64,000 nucleotides of DNA, taken from positions 24,310,989-24,374,988 of the forward strand of contig NC_092572.1 in assembly GCF_037975245.1 (NCBI RefSeq), in the 5' to 3' direction. This document shows positions 12,501-20,834 of the stretch, in pieces; position 1 is the first letter of the stretch, and each line of letters starts with the position of its first letter. The notes below the pieces were generated by a model. It worked only from the letters and a program-made list of their open reading frames with translations, searched no databases and had not been told where the DNA came from. The DNA is from Apostichopus japonicus. Lineage: Eukaryota > Echinodermata > Holothuroidea > Aspidochirotida > Stichopodidae. The position numbers were made by a program, and so were the translations under genes.

Positions 12501-15500
12501 AAGGTTTGAATTTACTCAAATAGATCCAGCTTTATAATGATGCTTTGAAGCATTATTAGTCTTTGTGCATTTGTTTGTCATGAAATATTCCTAAACTAAC
12601 AACAACGATATTGTGTATCCTTACCATTGGGAAAAAGATGTTAAGTTTTGAAGATTATTTAATAGACTGTTTCAACAACTTTATAACTACTGCTTTTTTT
12701 GTGTTGAAATTGTGAAATGGTAAAAAAGAAAGACTAAAGTAGATGTATTTTGTAAAATAGATAAATATTCTTTGTATATTATGCACTAGTATTGGAGAGG
12801 TCTTGAAAGTGGTAAACTCATGCATACAATAAAATAAATATGTTCAAGCCATAGTAATACCTCAGAATGTACCACCATGTAATTTAAATTAATGGGTGAT
12901 ATGGTACATGGGTTATCACTTGTCAGATTTATTCAAGTATAGACACTGCTGAACATTTTTAGAGTTCAAATGTCATTAGAAGATTTAGAAAAGTGCAATT
13001 AAAATCCTCCAAGACATTGCCTATTATCACAAATCGCTCAATTAAAGTCATTAATAAAGAATGTGAATTAGGAAGTACATAAGATAAGTTCTAAGTCACT
13101 ATGGAAGACAACATGGGGACCGGAAGTATTACATTCAACAAGAGCCTGAAAGATCAGTAGTAATATTTCAATGTTTCGAAGAACTTTGTTCAAGATTTTT
13201 CGTTTTACTGTGAGGTGTGTAACAGGTTGGCAGACACATGTGTGAAAACTGCTCTTTGTAGTGGAAGACAAGAAAAAGAAAACACGTAGAACCCCTTCAA
13301 ACTTACTTTTTTTTAAACATTCAAGTAAACTATTTAATTAGCTCCCTGATCAGATAAGCAAGACGCTTAGCTGAAGTTTAAATTTAAACTAATAGCTAAA
13401 TCACAAGTTATTATTAGGATATATACTATTAATAACAACAATGCAAATGTCACATATCAGGTCAAGCAAACACCTGTGCGTTTCTGATACCTTACTGTAT
13501 GAGGTGGTGTGCCTCGTCAGCTTTGCTCGTTGAAAGTGAGATGTATTGGCATCGCCCAGATATTCTGTAAATTATAGTTCACTAACACCTCTTTCTTTCT
13601 GCTAAGCCGCCGGTCCACCTTATAACAGTACTCCTATAGCACTGGACTGTCTATCATGAACAATTAATAGCACAAAAAAAGGATACACCACCATCTCGAC
13701 GTCTATTAGGAAAAACAACTTTGACTAAAGTTTACCCAACATCCATATAACACTGTTTCTATGAAGCACCTGGTTCTGGATTATCATAAATGTATGACGG
13801 CAATAATAACTATTACGTTGTCTTAACTTGTTGTTGTGTTTTTATAGAGTTAGTCACAAACTGTGTTTAGAGCTTATACTAATATACTGTTTACTATTAA
13901 CTAGGCTCCTGAACCTGCAAGTGTTAATCAGCCCAGCACATCAAACAGACAGGAAGCTGCAAGAGCGGGAACATCCACAGCCGGAATAGAAGCACCAGAC
14001 CTTGTTGTCGCAACTGCTACCATCCAGGTAAATATACTCAATCTTGGCTCATGAAATAAATCAGTGACAAGTCAGTGGTGGTAACATTCAGGTAAACTGA
14101 GTTACCTTCAATAAGAAAATGACCCAGATAGCTCCTAACGACTGCTCTTAGGCTTGTCAGTTGGTAACGTTTAGATATTATGTCATTATAAGTGGAGAGT
14201 TGCATGACAAGAACAAGGAACATAAAGCTACACAAAACTGTCACACTAATAACAACGTCAGTACAGGTAGCTGTATTTCTCTATCACTGGTAGCTGTTTG
14301 GTGTTTTTCTTTCTTACATTATAAGATGCAAAAAGATTAAAATCACACAAAAGAGACACATGGGCTATTTTAAAATTATTAAAATATTAAAATTTAATTG
14401 AAACGCATACCAAAATCGGTAGTTTAATGGCTAAATGGAATGTTCTTTATTTAAATATGCTGTTTTTCTGAAGATGAAATCTTATTATTCCTTATACTTT
14501 CTGAAAAGGATTTGTCTCACAAATTTTGTGATGAATGGCGGATTGTTGGCAGTAAACTTGGAATTGGAGAACCAAAGCTTCAGACCATCGACACAGATAA
14601 CAGAACAGCACAGGAAAAAGTGTATCAGATGTTATTAACATGGAAGCAGTCAAAAGGAAATGAAGCAACTTATATACTACTAGGAGAGGCTTTGCAATCA
14701 GCTGGTCGAAAGGACCTGCAAGAGTATTTATACCAACAAGGTAAGTAAGAATAATAAGTCAGTTCTAAATAATTTTAACTTTATTGAAATTGAATGCAGT
14801 GAGAACAAATATTTAAAAAAAATACAGCTAGAAATTGTCCATATATAAAATGGGAGATGGCTCACTAAATCCAATTGTTGTTCAAGTTATTCTTTACTAA
14901 GGCCTAAAGAAGTCTATGTTGCCATATGGAATTATCAATCCTTAAAATCGTGCGTGTATACCTACTCTCATTCGTAATTTGTAATTAGCAAACAAAGTAT
15001 ATCCAAGATGTGTAGCTTTCCGAAATCGCATACTTCGGATGTCCCTTTCTTACATTTGAAAAATATAGCTAAGATGAAAAAGAACAGGGCTGTAAAATAG
15101 AGGTAGAGGTATATAGTGAAAGAAGAAGAGGTGGAAGCTGATGAAAGCATAGATGCAGGGACAAAGACTGTGCATGATAAGTAAAGACTTGAGTAGCATA
15201 CTGTAGTAAAACGAGATTTAGAGATAGGAGGATCATTCTAAAGAAAAAAATGATATTTATCATACTCAGGACAATAATTGAAAGATAACATCTCCTTTGA
15301 ATATGAAAAACACATTCAGGTGATGGAACTTTGCTCACCATGGACTCTGCAGGTTGCAGTAGACTGTGAAAGATTAGAAATAAAAACCAAACTGATTTAA
15401 ATTGTTATCAAGTTCTTGCAGCGGAGTGATACGCGTGTAGAGAATTTGAGATGATACTCATATACCCATGTAAGGAATCTTACTAATAAGTAACGAAGTC

Positions 15501-16730
15501 TTATTCAAGTCTTATTCAATTGAGCTTATGCCACAGCAATATAGTGTATATCTAGATCTGTTTGTCAACCTAATTTATTAGGTTATCCTGTTCTGCAAAC
15601 TTTGTTCAACCAGTCTTTGTGCTCTCCCTTAGACACTTTTCCAAAAGTCTTTGGTTATATTGCCCATTAATAATAATCTGAGTGTATAATTTTGTTCAAT
15701 TGATTTGAAGTTTAATTCAAAACAACTGTAGTCTACCAGTCACAACTGTGGAAATATTTGTTACTTTTTAGCTTAAAGTCATTAGAAAAATAAGAGTCTT
15801 ATCATTCACATGGTACAGGTCCATTATCAGTAACAATTTTTTTTCTTATACTAGAAATGACCCTAAACATGTTATCGCTACTTGAAACAGAAAACATCCT
15901 TATAAATTTAAATAATTCAAGTTATTGAGAATTGTGAGATACCAAAAGAAAGATGACACTCTCGTATTTCACATGGTATAGGTCCACGAATGGCAACAAT
16001 TAATTAACATGTCTGGATCTAACAAAATGATGGTGTTGTGTAAGTAATGAAAATATTTCGATTCAAAGCAGAGTAAAGCCAAACGCTGCTTCTCTCAAAG
16101 ACATGGTATCAAAGTTACAAATACTGACAGGCTTTTAGTTGCAAGAGGACATAGTTAAATTGAGCAGCCGTACGTATCTGAAATGGGGATATTATGAATT
16201 GCACATAGACAAATTAGAATGGTTTTCTTTCATGCAGGTGTATGCTATTTTTGATATAGGTCAATTGGACGTAAATACTTAACAAATATATTATTGATTT
16301 CGTTGCAGACTTAAGAGATCAACAGATAAAATTTAAACACAAAAATGAAGATAGAGAAAGAAGTTCAAGCAAATACCACTTAGAGCAGAAAGATGTTGAA
16401 GACAGGGAGAAAAAGAGGGTCAGTCGGAAGAGGAAGAGGGCAAAGCACAAGCATCATGAAGTCAAGAGAAAGAGCAACAGTCCGCAGAGGAAGCACAAGC
16501 ATCATAAATTAAAGAGAAAGAGCACCAGTCCGCAGATGGAGAGGGCAAAGCACAAGCATCATAAATTCAAGAGAAAGAGCGTCAGTCCACAGAGGAAAAG
16601 GGCAAAGCAATACCAGCTTGACAACAGAGAGAAAGAGCATCAGTCGGAAGAGGACAAAGGACAGACATCGTGGAGGCAAGAGAAAGAGCACCAGTCCACA
16701 GATGAAGAGGACAAAGCAATACAATCTTGA
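276..16730 (+). CDS. NLR immune receptor, DED-NACHT-LRR-ZU5-UPA-DEATH (gene span, 5' partial)
   Basis: Sixteen exons: 276-587, 1805-3804, 4622-4824, 5422-5495, 5649-5710, 5811-5840, 6615-6648, 8416-8603, 9098-9122, 10478-10795, 11544-11764, 11860-11997, 12354-12503, 13905-14027, 14509-14740, 16309-16730. All junctions are GT-AG, every intron phase matches, and the joined frame is open for 1,509 codons after the first partial codon, ending at a TGA. Residues are numbered from D at 278. Visible domains are DED (1-103), NACHT (about 160-660, Walker A at 187-194), LRR-like (771-890), low-complexity linker (about 892-975), ZU5 (about 985-1110), UPA (about 1115-1251), DEATH (1293-1369) and a Lys/Arg/His-rich tail (1370-1509). 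NLRs are cytosolic sensors that oligomerise through NACHT and signal through death-fold domains; DED and DEATH suggest a caspase or adaptor output. The ligand cannot be read from sequence. The first exon opens at phase 1, so the start codon lies upstream, probably outside the window. The order parallels NLRP1. The small exons are the least certain part. Confidence 0.82.
588..1804 (+). other. NLR intron
   Basis: AT-rich intron between DED and NACHT exons. Apart from the hairpin at 1236-1274 nothing is recognised. Confidence 0.7.
1236..1274. repeat. 16-bp perfect inverted repeat (hairpin)
   Basis: GTTGTACCAGGGAGTT at 1236-1251 pairs with AACTCCCTGGTACAAC at 1259-1274 around a 7-base loop. It lies in the intron between the DED and NACHT exons. 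A related hairpin is at 48806-48840. Probably the tip of a small mobile element. Confidence 0.8.
1805..3804 (+). CDS. NLR exon: NACHT ATPase domain
   Basis: This single 2-kb exon begins after TTCTGCAG (phase 1) and ends at a GTATAG donor (phase 0). It carries the nucleotide-binding core: Walker A GDPGSGKT (2053-2076), Walker B IVLDGLEE (from 2281), and sensor-1 LTSRSDF (from 2389). The signature FLHKVIQEWFAAKHF near 3389-3433 is the helical 'HKxxQEFxAA' element found after the winged-helix part of NLRs. Upstream, HRRLKSATRIIIEG is the usual lead-in to the P-loop. An acidic Ser/Glu-rich insertion lies between the winged-helix and HKxxQE segments and is a 231-bp tandem duplication. The domain should bind ATP/ADP and drive oligomerisation, as in the family. 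Confidence 0.93.
2962..3423 (+). repeat. 231-bp in-frame tandem duplication inside the NACHT exon
   Basis: Copy 1 is 2962-3192 and copy 2 is 3193-3423; 231 bp equals 77 codons, so the frame is kept. Both copies start DDERREGESSSEAAMIGEG and end with an HxVIQExFA motif. Copy 2 keeps HKVIQEWFAAKHF, while copy 1 reads HTVIQERFADD, so only copy 2 looks like the functional NLR helix. The copies differ by scattered substitutions, mostly in the second half. Confidence 0.93.
3805..4621 (+). other. NLR intron
   Basis: AT-rich intron. No exon or repeat recognised. Confidence 0.7.
4622..4824 (+). CDS. NLR exon: leucine-rich-repeat-like segment
   Basis: Acceptor TTTTTACACAG ends at 4621 (phase 0) and donor GTAAGT starts at 4825 (phase 2). 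The peptide has the alternating hydrophobic pattern of irregular NLR LRRs, including FPTLKVIEVSRWDM and FEELIKFITQCKLLNKAL. It follows the NACHT module, where LRRs are expected. It is short, about 68 residues, so this protein has at most two or three repeats. Confidence 0.72.
5422..5495 (+). CDS. NLR small exon: LRR continuation
   Basis: A 74-bp exon between TGTGTTAACAG and GTATGT. It enters at phase 2 and leaves at phase 1, both matching its neighbours. The peptide (LNFPSPPPSLTGKTLLSSMK) fits the end of one LRR and the start of the next. Confidence 0.6.
5649..5710 (+). CDS. NLR small exon: LRR end
   Basis: A 62-bp exon between TTTGTCAG and GTAAAC, phase 1 in and phase 0 out. It reads IEWIIGDRIVHTLDKKSGEW, a pattern like the final repeat of NLR LRR domains. 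Confidence 0.6.
5811..5840 (+). CDS. NLR micro-exon (30 bp, phase 0/0)
   Basis: Ten codons (LDMNKRKGSE) between TATTAG and GTATGA. Because it is phase 0 on both sides it could be skipped without a frame change. It is supported only by splice signals and frame. Confidence 0.4.
6615..6648 (+). CDS. NLR micro-exon (34 bp)
   Basis: A 34-bp exon between CTTCCACAG and GTAAAAG, reading MQFRSTPHQIT. It shifts phase 0 to phase 1, which the next exon (8416) needs, so it or an equivalent is required to keep the frame. Confidence 0.5.
6649..8415 (+). other. NLR intron with repeat remnants
   Basis: AT-rich intron. A stretch near 6395-6470 (GTGCCTTGCC followed by a B-box-like sequence on the reverse strand) resembles a decayed tRNA-derived SINE. 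Diverged direct repeats lie at 7660-8215. Confidence 0.5.
7660..8215. repeat. Diverged direct repeats
   Basis: The motifs TTCACAATTTGACCCC, TGACC, AGGCTTCTT and CTCAATGTGGTAC recur in the same order near 7770-7850 and 8090-8155, with a weaker copy between. These look like old tandem or dispersed copies of one repeat family. Confidence 0.6.
8416..8603 (+). CDS. NLR exon: low-complexity linker
   Basis: Acceptor CATTTTGCAG, donor GTATTTT, phase 1 to 0. It encodes a Ser/Thr/Lys/Gln-rich disordered stretch (KSSAHSGKTKKAKERTLTPK and on). It links the LRR part to ZU5. No fold is recognised. Confidence 0.7.
9098..9122 (+). CDS. NLR micro-exon (25 bp)
   Basis: Twenty-five bases between GGCTTCCCAG and GTGAGT reading ILTQGETA plus one base. 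It converts phase 0 to phase 1. Without it the linker exon cannot join the ZU5 exon in frame, which is the main support. Confidence 0.5.
9123..10477 (+). other. NLR intron
   Basis: AT-rich intron leading to ZU5. Nothing recognised. Confidence 0.7.
10478..10795 (+). CDS. NLR exon: ZU5 domain, first part
   Basis: Acceptor ACATTGCAG, donor GTAAAT, phase 1/1. The peptide carries the ZU5 signature NKEGGRLDIPDTGASLEIPS followed by GAL, in which glycines and the 'IPxGAL' turn are diagnostic. It then continues with MIIPPHLES and VELLPSNLNLMKPAILTLPH, as in ZU5 of UNC5, PIDD, ankyrin and FIIND proteins. ZU5 pairs with UPA to restrain a following death-fold domain in UNC5, and forms an autoproteolytic module in PIDD and NLRP1. 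Confidence 0.9.
11544..11764 (+). CDS. NLR exon: ZU5 end (Phe-Ser site) and UPA start
   Basis: Acceptor TTATGTTAG, donor GTGAGC, phase 1 to 0. CVIEIQRFSWEKF is the last ZU5 strand. Its F-S pair (codons 11624-11629, residues 1109-1110) occupies the place where PIDD, NLRP1 and CARD8 cut themselves. The residue before F is Arg, not the His of the HFS motif. UPA then begins (VEAKNIIMYAAGRC and on). Confidence 0.85.
11860..11997 (+). CDS. NLR exon: UPA domain, middle
   Basis: Acceptor TTTCCAAAG, donor GTATGT, phase 0/0. The peptide (VSKRNNASLLHEQPTVFYNN, then GKHLKISLKKF) shows the 'leF..gg.LkIsl' strand pattern of UPA. Confidence 0.8.
12354..12503 (+). CDS. NLR exon: UPA domain, end
   Basis: Acceptor TCTACCACAG, donor GTTTGA, 150 bp with no stop, phase 0/0. 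It encodes ISFNEVAIAPWIFRIFVLHK and a Cys-rich turn, ending FIFQFK, which completes the UPA beta-sandwich. Confidence 0.75.
12504..13904 (+). other. NLR intron
   Basis: AT-rich intron between UPA and the pre-DEATH linker. Nothing recognised. Confidence 0.7.
13905..14027 (+). CDS. NLR exon: Ser/Thr/Ala-rich linker before DEATH
   Basis: Forty-one codons between TTAACTAG and GTAAAT, phase 0/0, reading APEPASVNQPSTSNRQEAAR and on. It is a flexible spacer between UPA and DEATH. Its symmetric phase means it could be a cassette exon. Confidence 0.6.
14509..14740 (+). CDS. NLR exon: DEATH domain
   Basis: Acceptor TTTCTGAAAAG (phase 0), donor GTAAGT (phase 1). It encodes a compact death domain of about 77 residues: DEWRIVGSKLGIGEPKLQTI (helices 1-2), AQEKVYQMLLTWKQ (helices 3-4) and YILLGEALQSAGRKDLQEYL (helices 5-6). 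The W in the 'LLxxWK' helix and the 'Lx.aL...gr.Dl' end are classic. It is the likely signalling output, placed after UPA as in UNC5 and PIDD. Confidence 0.9.
14741..16308 (+). other. NLR intron
   Basis: AT-rich intron between the DEATH and tail exons. Nothing recognised. Confidence 0.7.
16309..16730 (+). CDS. NLR terminal exon: basic repeat tail
   Basis: Acceptor CGTTGCAG enters at phase 1 and the frame runs to TGA at 16728-16730. The peptide starts DLRDQQIKFKHKNEDRERSS, then turns into basic repeats such as KRAKHKHHEVKRKS and KRKSxSPQ with several SP sites. It looks like a disordered, nucleic-acid-binding or nuclear-targeting tail, but no domain is recognised. The last third switches to EKEHQSEEDKG-type residues because a 2-base difference between repeat copies changes the frame. 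A longer tail in another frame is possible if the assembly has an indel here. Confidence 0.6.
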
Positions 16731-17800
16731 CGACAGAAAGAGACAGAGCATCAGTCGTAAGAGGACAAAGCACAAGCATCATGAAGTCAAGAGAAAGAGC
16801 ACCAGTCCGCAGATGAAGAGGACAAAACAAAACCATCTTGACCACAGAGAGAGACAGAGAGTCAGTCAGAAGAGGGCAAAGCACAAGCATCATGAAGAAA
16901 AAAGAAATAGCACCAGTCCGCAGATGGAGAGGGCAAAGCACAAGCATCATAAATTCAAGAGAAAGAACGTCAGTTCGCAGAGAAAAAGGGCAAAGCAATA
17001 CCAGCTTGATAACAGAGAGAAAGAGCATCAGTCGGAAGAGGACAAAGGACAAGCATCATGGAGGCAAGAGAAAGAGCACCAGTCCACAGATGAAGAGGAA
17101 AAAGCAAAACCATCTTGACTACAGAGAGAGACAGAACTTCAGTCAGAAGAGGGCAAAGCACAAGCATCATGAAGTCAAAGAAAGAGCACCAATCTGCAGA
17201 TGAAGAGGACAAAACAAAACCATCTTGACCACAGAGAGAGACAGAGAGTCAGTCAGAAGAGGGCAAAGCACAAGCATCATGAAGAAAAAAGAAATAGCAC
17301 CAGTCCGCAGATGGAGAGGGCAAAGCACAAGCATCATAAATTCAAGAGAAAGAACGTCAGTTCGCAGAGAAAAAGGGCAAAGCAATACCAGCTTGATAAC
17401 AGAGAGAAAGAGCATCAGTCGGAAGAGGACAAAGGACAAGCATCATGGAGGCAAGAGAAAGAGCACCAGTCCACAGATGAAGAGGAAAAAGCAAAACCAT
17501 CTTGACTACAGAGAGAGACAGAACTTCAGTCAGAAGAGGGCAAAGCACAAGCATCATGAAGTCAAAGAAAGAGCACCAATCTGCAGATGAAGAGGACAAA
17601 ACAATACCATATTGACCATAGAGAGACAGAGCGTCAGTCAGAAGAGGGCAAAGCACAAGCATCATGAAGTCAAAAGAAAGAGCACCAGTCTGCAGATGAA
17701 GAGGACAAAGCAAAATCATGTTTGCGACAGAGACAGAATTAGCGTCAGTCAGTTGGAGTGGACAAAGAACAAGCATCACGAAGTCAAGAGAAAGAGCAAC
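16430..17800 (+). repeat. Tandem array from the NLR tail exon into its 3' region
   Basis: Purine-rich units of roughly 60-75 bp recur, each containing GGGCAAAGCACAAGCATCAT or a variant plus AGAGAAAGAGC. After the TGA at 16730 the array continues for about 1.1 kb. Other + frames stay open for 100-166 codons and encode the same basic peptide, because the units lack stops in several frames. Confidence 0.88.
16809..17595 (+). repeat. 387-bp exact-looking tandem duplication
   Basis: Sequence from 16809 repeats from 17196 at a constant 387-bp offset, through the end of the second copy near 17582 and a few bases beyond. Conceptual translations of the two copies are identical in more than one frame on both strands. 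It is a recent higher-order duplication within the array. Confidence 0.9.
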
Positions 17801-19140
17801 ATCCTCATCTGCTTTTGTCTGTATCCGACAAGGAGAAGGACAGTAAGTTACCAGGAAAACATCACAGAGATAGTTTGAATGACCAGGAAGGTAGAAATAT
17901 TACTGTATCATGTATGAAGTGGATCTTGGGCTTTTGTTTTAATTGAAGGAAGGTTACAGTTGAGCTTCTGGAACAAACAAATGTTGTAAGAACGACATCC
18001 TAATATGGTGATTTGCCATAAAATCACTATTGTGTAAATAGTGTCTGGTCGAACTATCCATATCAATTGCATGTTAAATAATGATAATGGAAGATAACTA
18101 TGTGAACCTTTTTACTGGAAATAATTAATAACTCAATGCAGAGGACTACACTTAGCACACATTGATTAACAAGAAATTACGGTAAAGACATCTTATTGTT
18201 TCTTTGAAAGAGAACCAAGAGTAATACAGAAAGTAATACAGTATTACCTATTGTAATACAGTAATACTTACTTTTGATTTAATGGCACAAAAGTTATAGA
18301 TTTTGTCCTCACGCTTGAACAATTATTGTATTGCACATGCATCGTATTTGCCAATGTAGAATTTGACGTCTCATTTATATACCACGTGACAATTATTATC
18401 TGAAAACTTTTCTTGAAAATTTTACCTGCCAGAGTACATTAACTGTTATTTTTCTATTTATAGTGGTTTGTCACACACATGGTGTTATGGTAGCCCACAT
18501 ATTCTTAGTAAAGCTCAAATACAAAATGAAGTGAAAGCATTAACAATATGTATGAACAATAATAATGATATAAGTGAAAGGTTATTGATATCAGCATTGA
18601 TCAACATCTTTAATACTATAATTTAACGGAGCCTAAGGTGAGGTCCATACTGAACCACTGGCAAAAAGTGATAGAAGTAGCCTAGTCCAATGATATGTGC
18701 CAAATCTATGCTTGTAGTAGAGGTTTTTTGCATTGAACCGCTTAATACTCACAAGTGTCTTGTTTAATGGCTCCTGTTTTGGTTTTACCGTCATGTGTTC
18801 TGAGTCGTAATTTGAAACCTTAGTAGACTAAGGTTCTCTTGGTGTTAGTCTAGACTTTTCAGGGTGGAAAATGAAACCCATATTTGTAAGGGCCTCTATT
18901 ACCTGATGCACTGTATTAGCACATTGGCCATATATTTCCCCTTGAAAGTAGATATATCAATATAGCGCAGTATGACCTTTATGACGCTTAAGCACAAGGG
19001 CTTATGAATTACAACTTACACGTAGGGTGGCTTCCAATTCAACATTTCAACTCAAATTTGGAATGTTTTCAACTTAGAATTAAGAAAGTCATTTCAGATG
19101 GGAAAACCGTATGTTGCTCTTAAATGAAAACCCCCTTACT
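17801..19140. other. Intergenic, downstream of the NLR gene
   Basis: AT-rich sequence that may include the NLR 3' UTR. No clear polyadenylation site could be assigned, and no gene was seen. Confidence 0.6.
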
Positions 19141-19144
19141 ATGA

Positions 19145-19232
19145 CCCGACCAGTTATCGAATCCACAACCTCCCAATTGCTAAGCCTCATTGCTTCAAAT
19201 GCCACTGACTTTATCCACTCAGCCAAAGGGAA
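19145..19232 (-). repeat. tRNA-like SINE head (relic)
   Basis: Read on the minus strand, GGCTGAGTGGATAAAG (A-box-like, near 19211-19226) precedes GGATTCGATAAC (B-box-like, near 19153-19164), with a long variable-arm-like spacer. The spacing and boxes suggest a Leu/Ser-tRNA-derived SINE or degraded tRNA pseudogene. A functional tRNA is unlikely. Confidence 0.4.
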
Positions 19233-19656
19233 CCCGTAACTTACACAGGATATTGCGCTCTTAATTCAGGCAGGAGTGGTTTCGTTAGCTTGGTGAACAC
19301 CCTCGGAGCCAAGCCAAACAATTGAGAAAACATGTACTTGTACAGTTTCTGTTTCCAGTAAAATGTTAAGCCTGGCATTTCTTAAATCATTTGATGGCAT
19401 AAAGCAGTTTCGCTGTATTAATTTAACAGTGGGCACTAAACAAGGAAACAAGAAATGGAGGTTATGTAAATTTTGTTTTTATTTCGTCAAATTTAGAATC
19501 ATACGGAAAGTCAAATCCTTCTCTGGAATAATGAATTCCCTTGGTGAATGAACCGTTTCTTCAATAATCCCTCTCAATAAATGCTAAATTTTTAATCTTC
19601 TGATATTGTGCCTTCTTTATCATAGATTTTTTTATATTAATATAAGTTGTCATTCA

Positions 19657-19695
19657 GCCCCTGAAGAAGATCCTGCCAGGATCGAAATGTCAGGC
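19657..19695 (+). ncRNA. Hammerhead-ribozyme-like motif (Penelope-type), copy 1
   Basis: The core CTGAAGA (19661-19667) is followed by a 6-bp stem II (GATCCT/AGGATC with a GCC loop), an intact GAAA (19684-19687), and GTC (19689-19691), where hammerheads cut. Stem III is reduced to one A-U pair with a two-base loop, as reported for ribozymes of Penelope-like retroelements. Stem I (GCCC/AGGC) has one mismatch and there is one extra A before stem II. No reverse-transcriptase ORF is nearby, so this is probably an element remnant. Confidence 0.55.
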
Positions 19696-19699
19696 ACAC

Positions 19700-20289
19700 T
19701 TATTTTTACATATGTATATAAGTAATTAGTATATCAGTTATTATATATCGTGTCTTCACATCTCGAAGTAAACGTTTAAAACATGACACTAAATGTCAAT
19801 CTGTTTTACAGTTTATTCATGTAAAGTGTAAGTAGGTATATAGCGAAACAAATAAAGAAATTTAATGATTGATTGCTTGCTTGTAAATATTATTCTGTTA
19901 TATTATTATTGCAAATTACACAGAAACATGACTATATTTTAATGTATGCAAATATATTCAAATAGTACATAATAAATGAATCACCATTAATTTACATATT
20001 TTGCTTTTAACTATTTGTACATTGACGAACTTAAACATTTTAATATTTACTTGTAGGCCAATTTCTTTTTTGTATTTACATCACAAGTTAATAATTATAT
20101 CATCACTATGAATATTCAGTTTATCTTTTACATGGTAACGTTAACATCGTAAAGTTTTGTTACCTTGCACGGTAAGTTAAGTTAATTATTACTGAGATTA
20201 TCTCATTGTACATTTTGCAAACCCTTATGCAAAGTGACAGCGGGCTTTCTTTCCTCTATCCTCTTCGTATATTTTGTAAAATTTTAAGC

Positions 20290-20290
<1 letters not shown>
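19700..20290. other. Intergenic AT-rich sequence
   Basis: Nothing recognised. Confidence 0.6.

Positions 20291-20292
<2 letters not shown>

Positions 20293-20376
<84 letters not shown>
20293..20376. repeat. (TA)n microsatellite
   Basis: About 84 bp of uninterrupted TA dinucleotides. Confidence 0.97.
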
Positions 20377-20380
<4 letters not shown>

Positions 20381-20435
20381 GAATAAATAACAACCTTTTT
20401 TCATATTTAAAACAATAGAGTTAAGTTTGAATTTT

Positions 20436-20834
20436 TGTCGTGTACACAGCTATAGCCTACACCCTGTGCCGTATATACAGCTATAGCCTACAGCATGTGT
20501 CGTCTATCCAGCTATAGCCTACACCCCGTGTCGTCTATCCAGCTATAGCCTACACCCCGTGTCGTATATACAGATATAGCCTACGCCGTGTGTCGTATAT
20601 ACAGCTATAGCCTACACTCTGTGTCTTATATACATCTATAGACTACGCGCTGTCGTATATACAGCTATAGTCTACACACTGTGTCTTATATACAGATATA
20701 GCTTACACACTGTATCGTACATAAAGCTATAGCCTTCACCCTGTTCCGTATATACAGCTATAGCATACACCCACTATGTGTCGTGTATACAGCTATAGCC
20801 TACAACCTGTGTCGTATATACAGCAGCCTACACC
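20436..20834. repeat. Minisatellite, about 31-bp unit
   Basis: About 13 imperfect units, each containing AGCTATAGCCTACACC and TGTGTCGTATATAC or variants. Units differ in length by a few bases. Confidence 0.92.

Noticed and set aside
16582-17779. Minus-strand open frames of 80-156 codons rich in Leu/Ser/Val across the NLR tail array
   Set aside because: They are antisense to the purine-rich repeats and repeat with the same period. Absence of stops is a composition effect.
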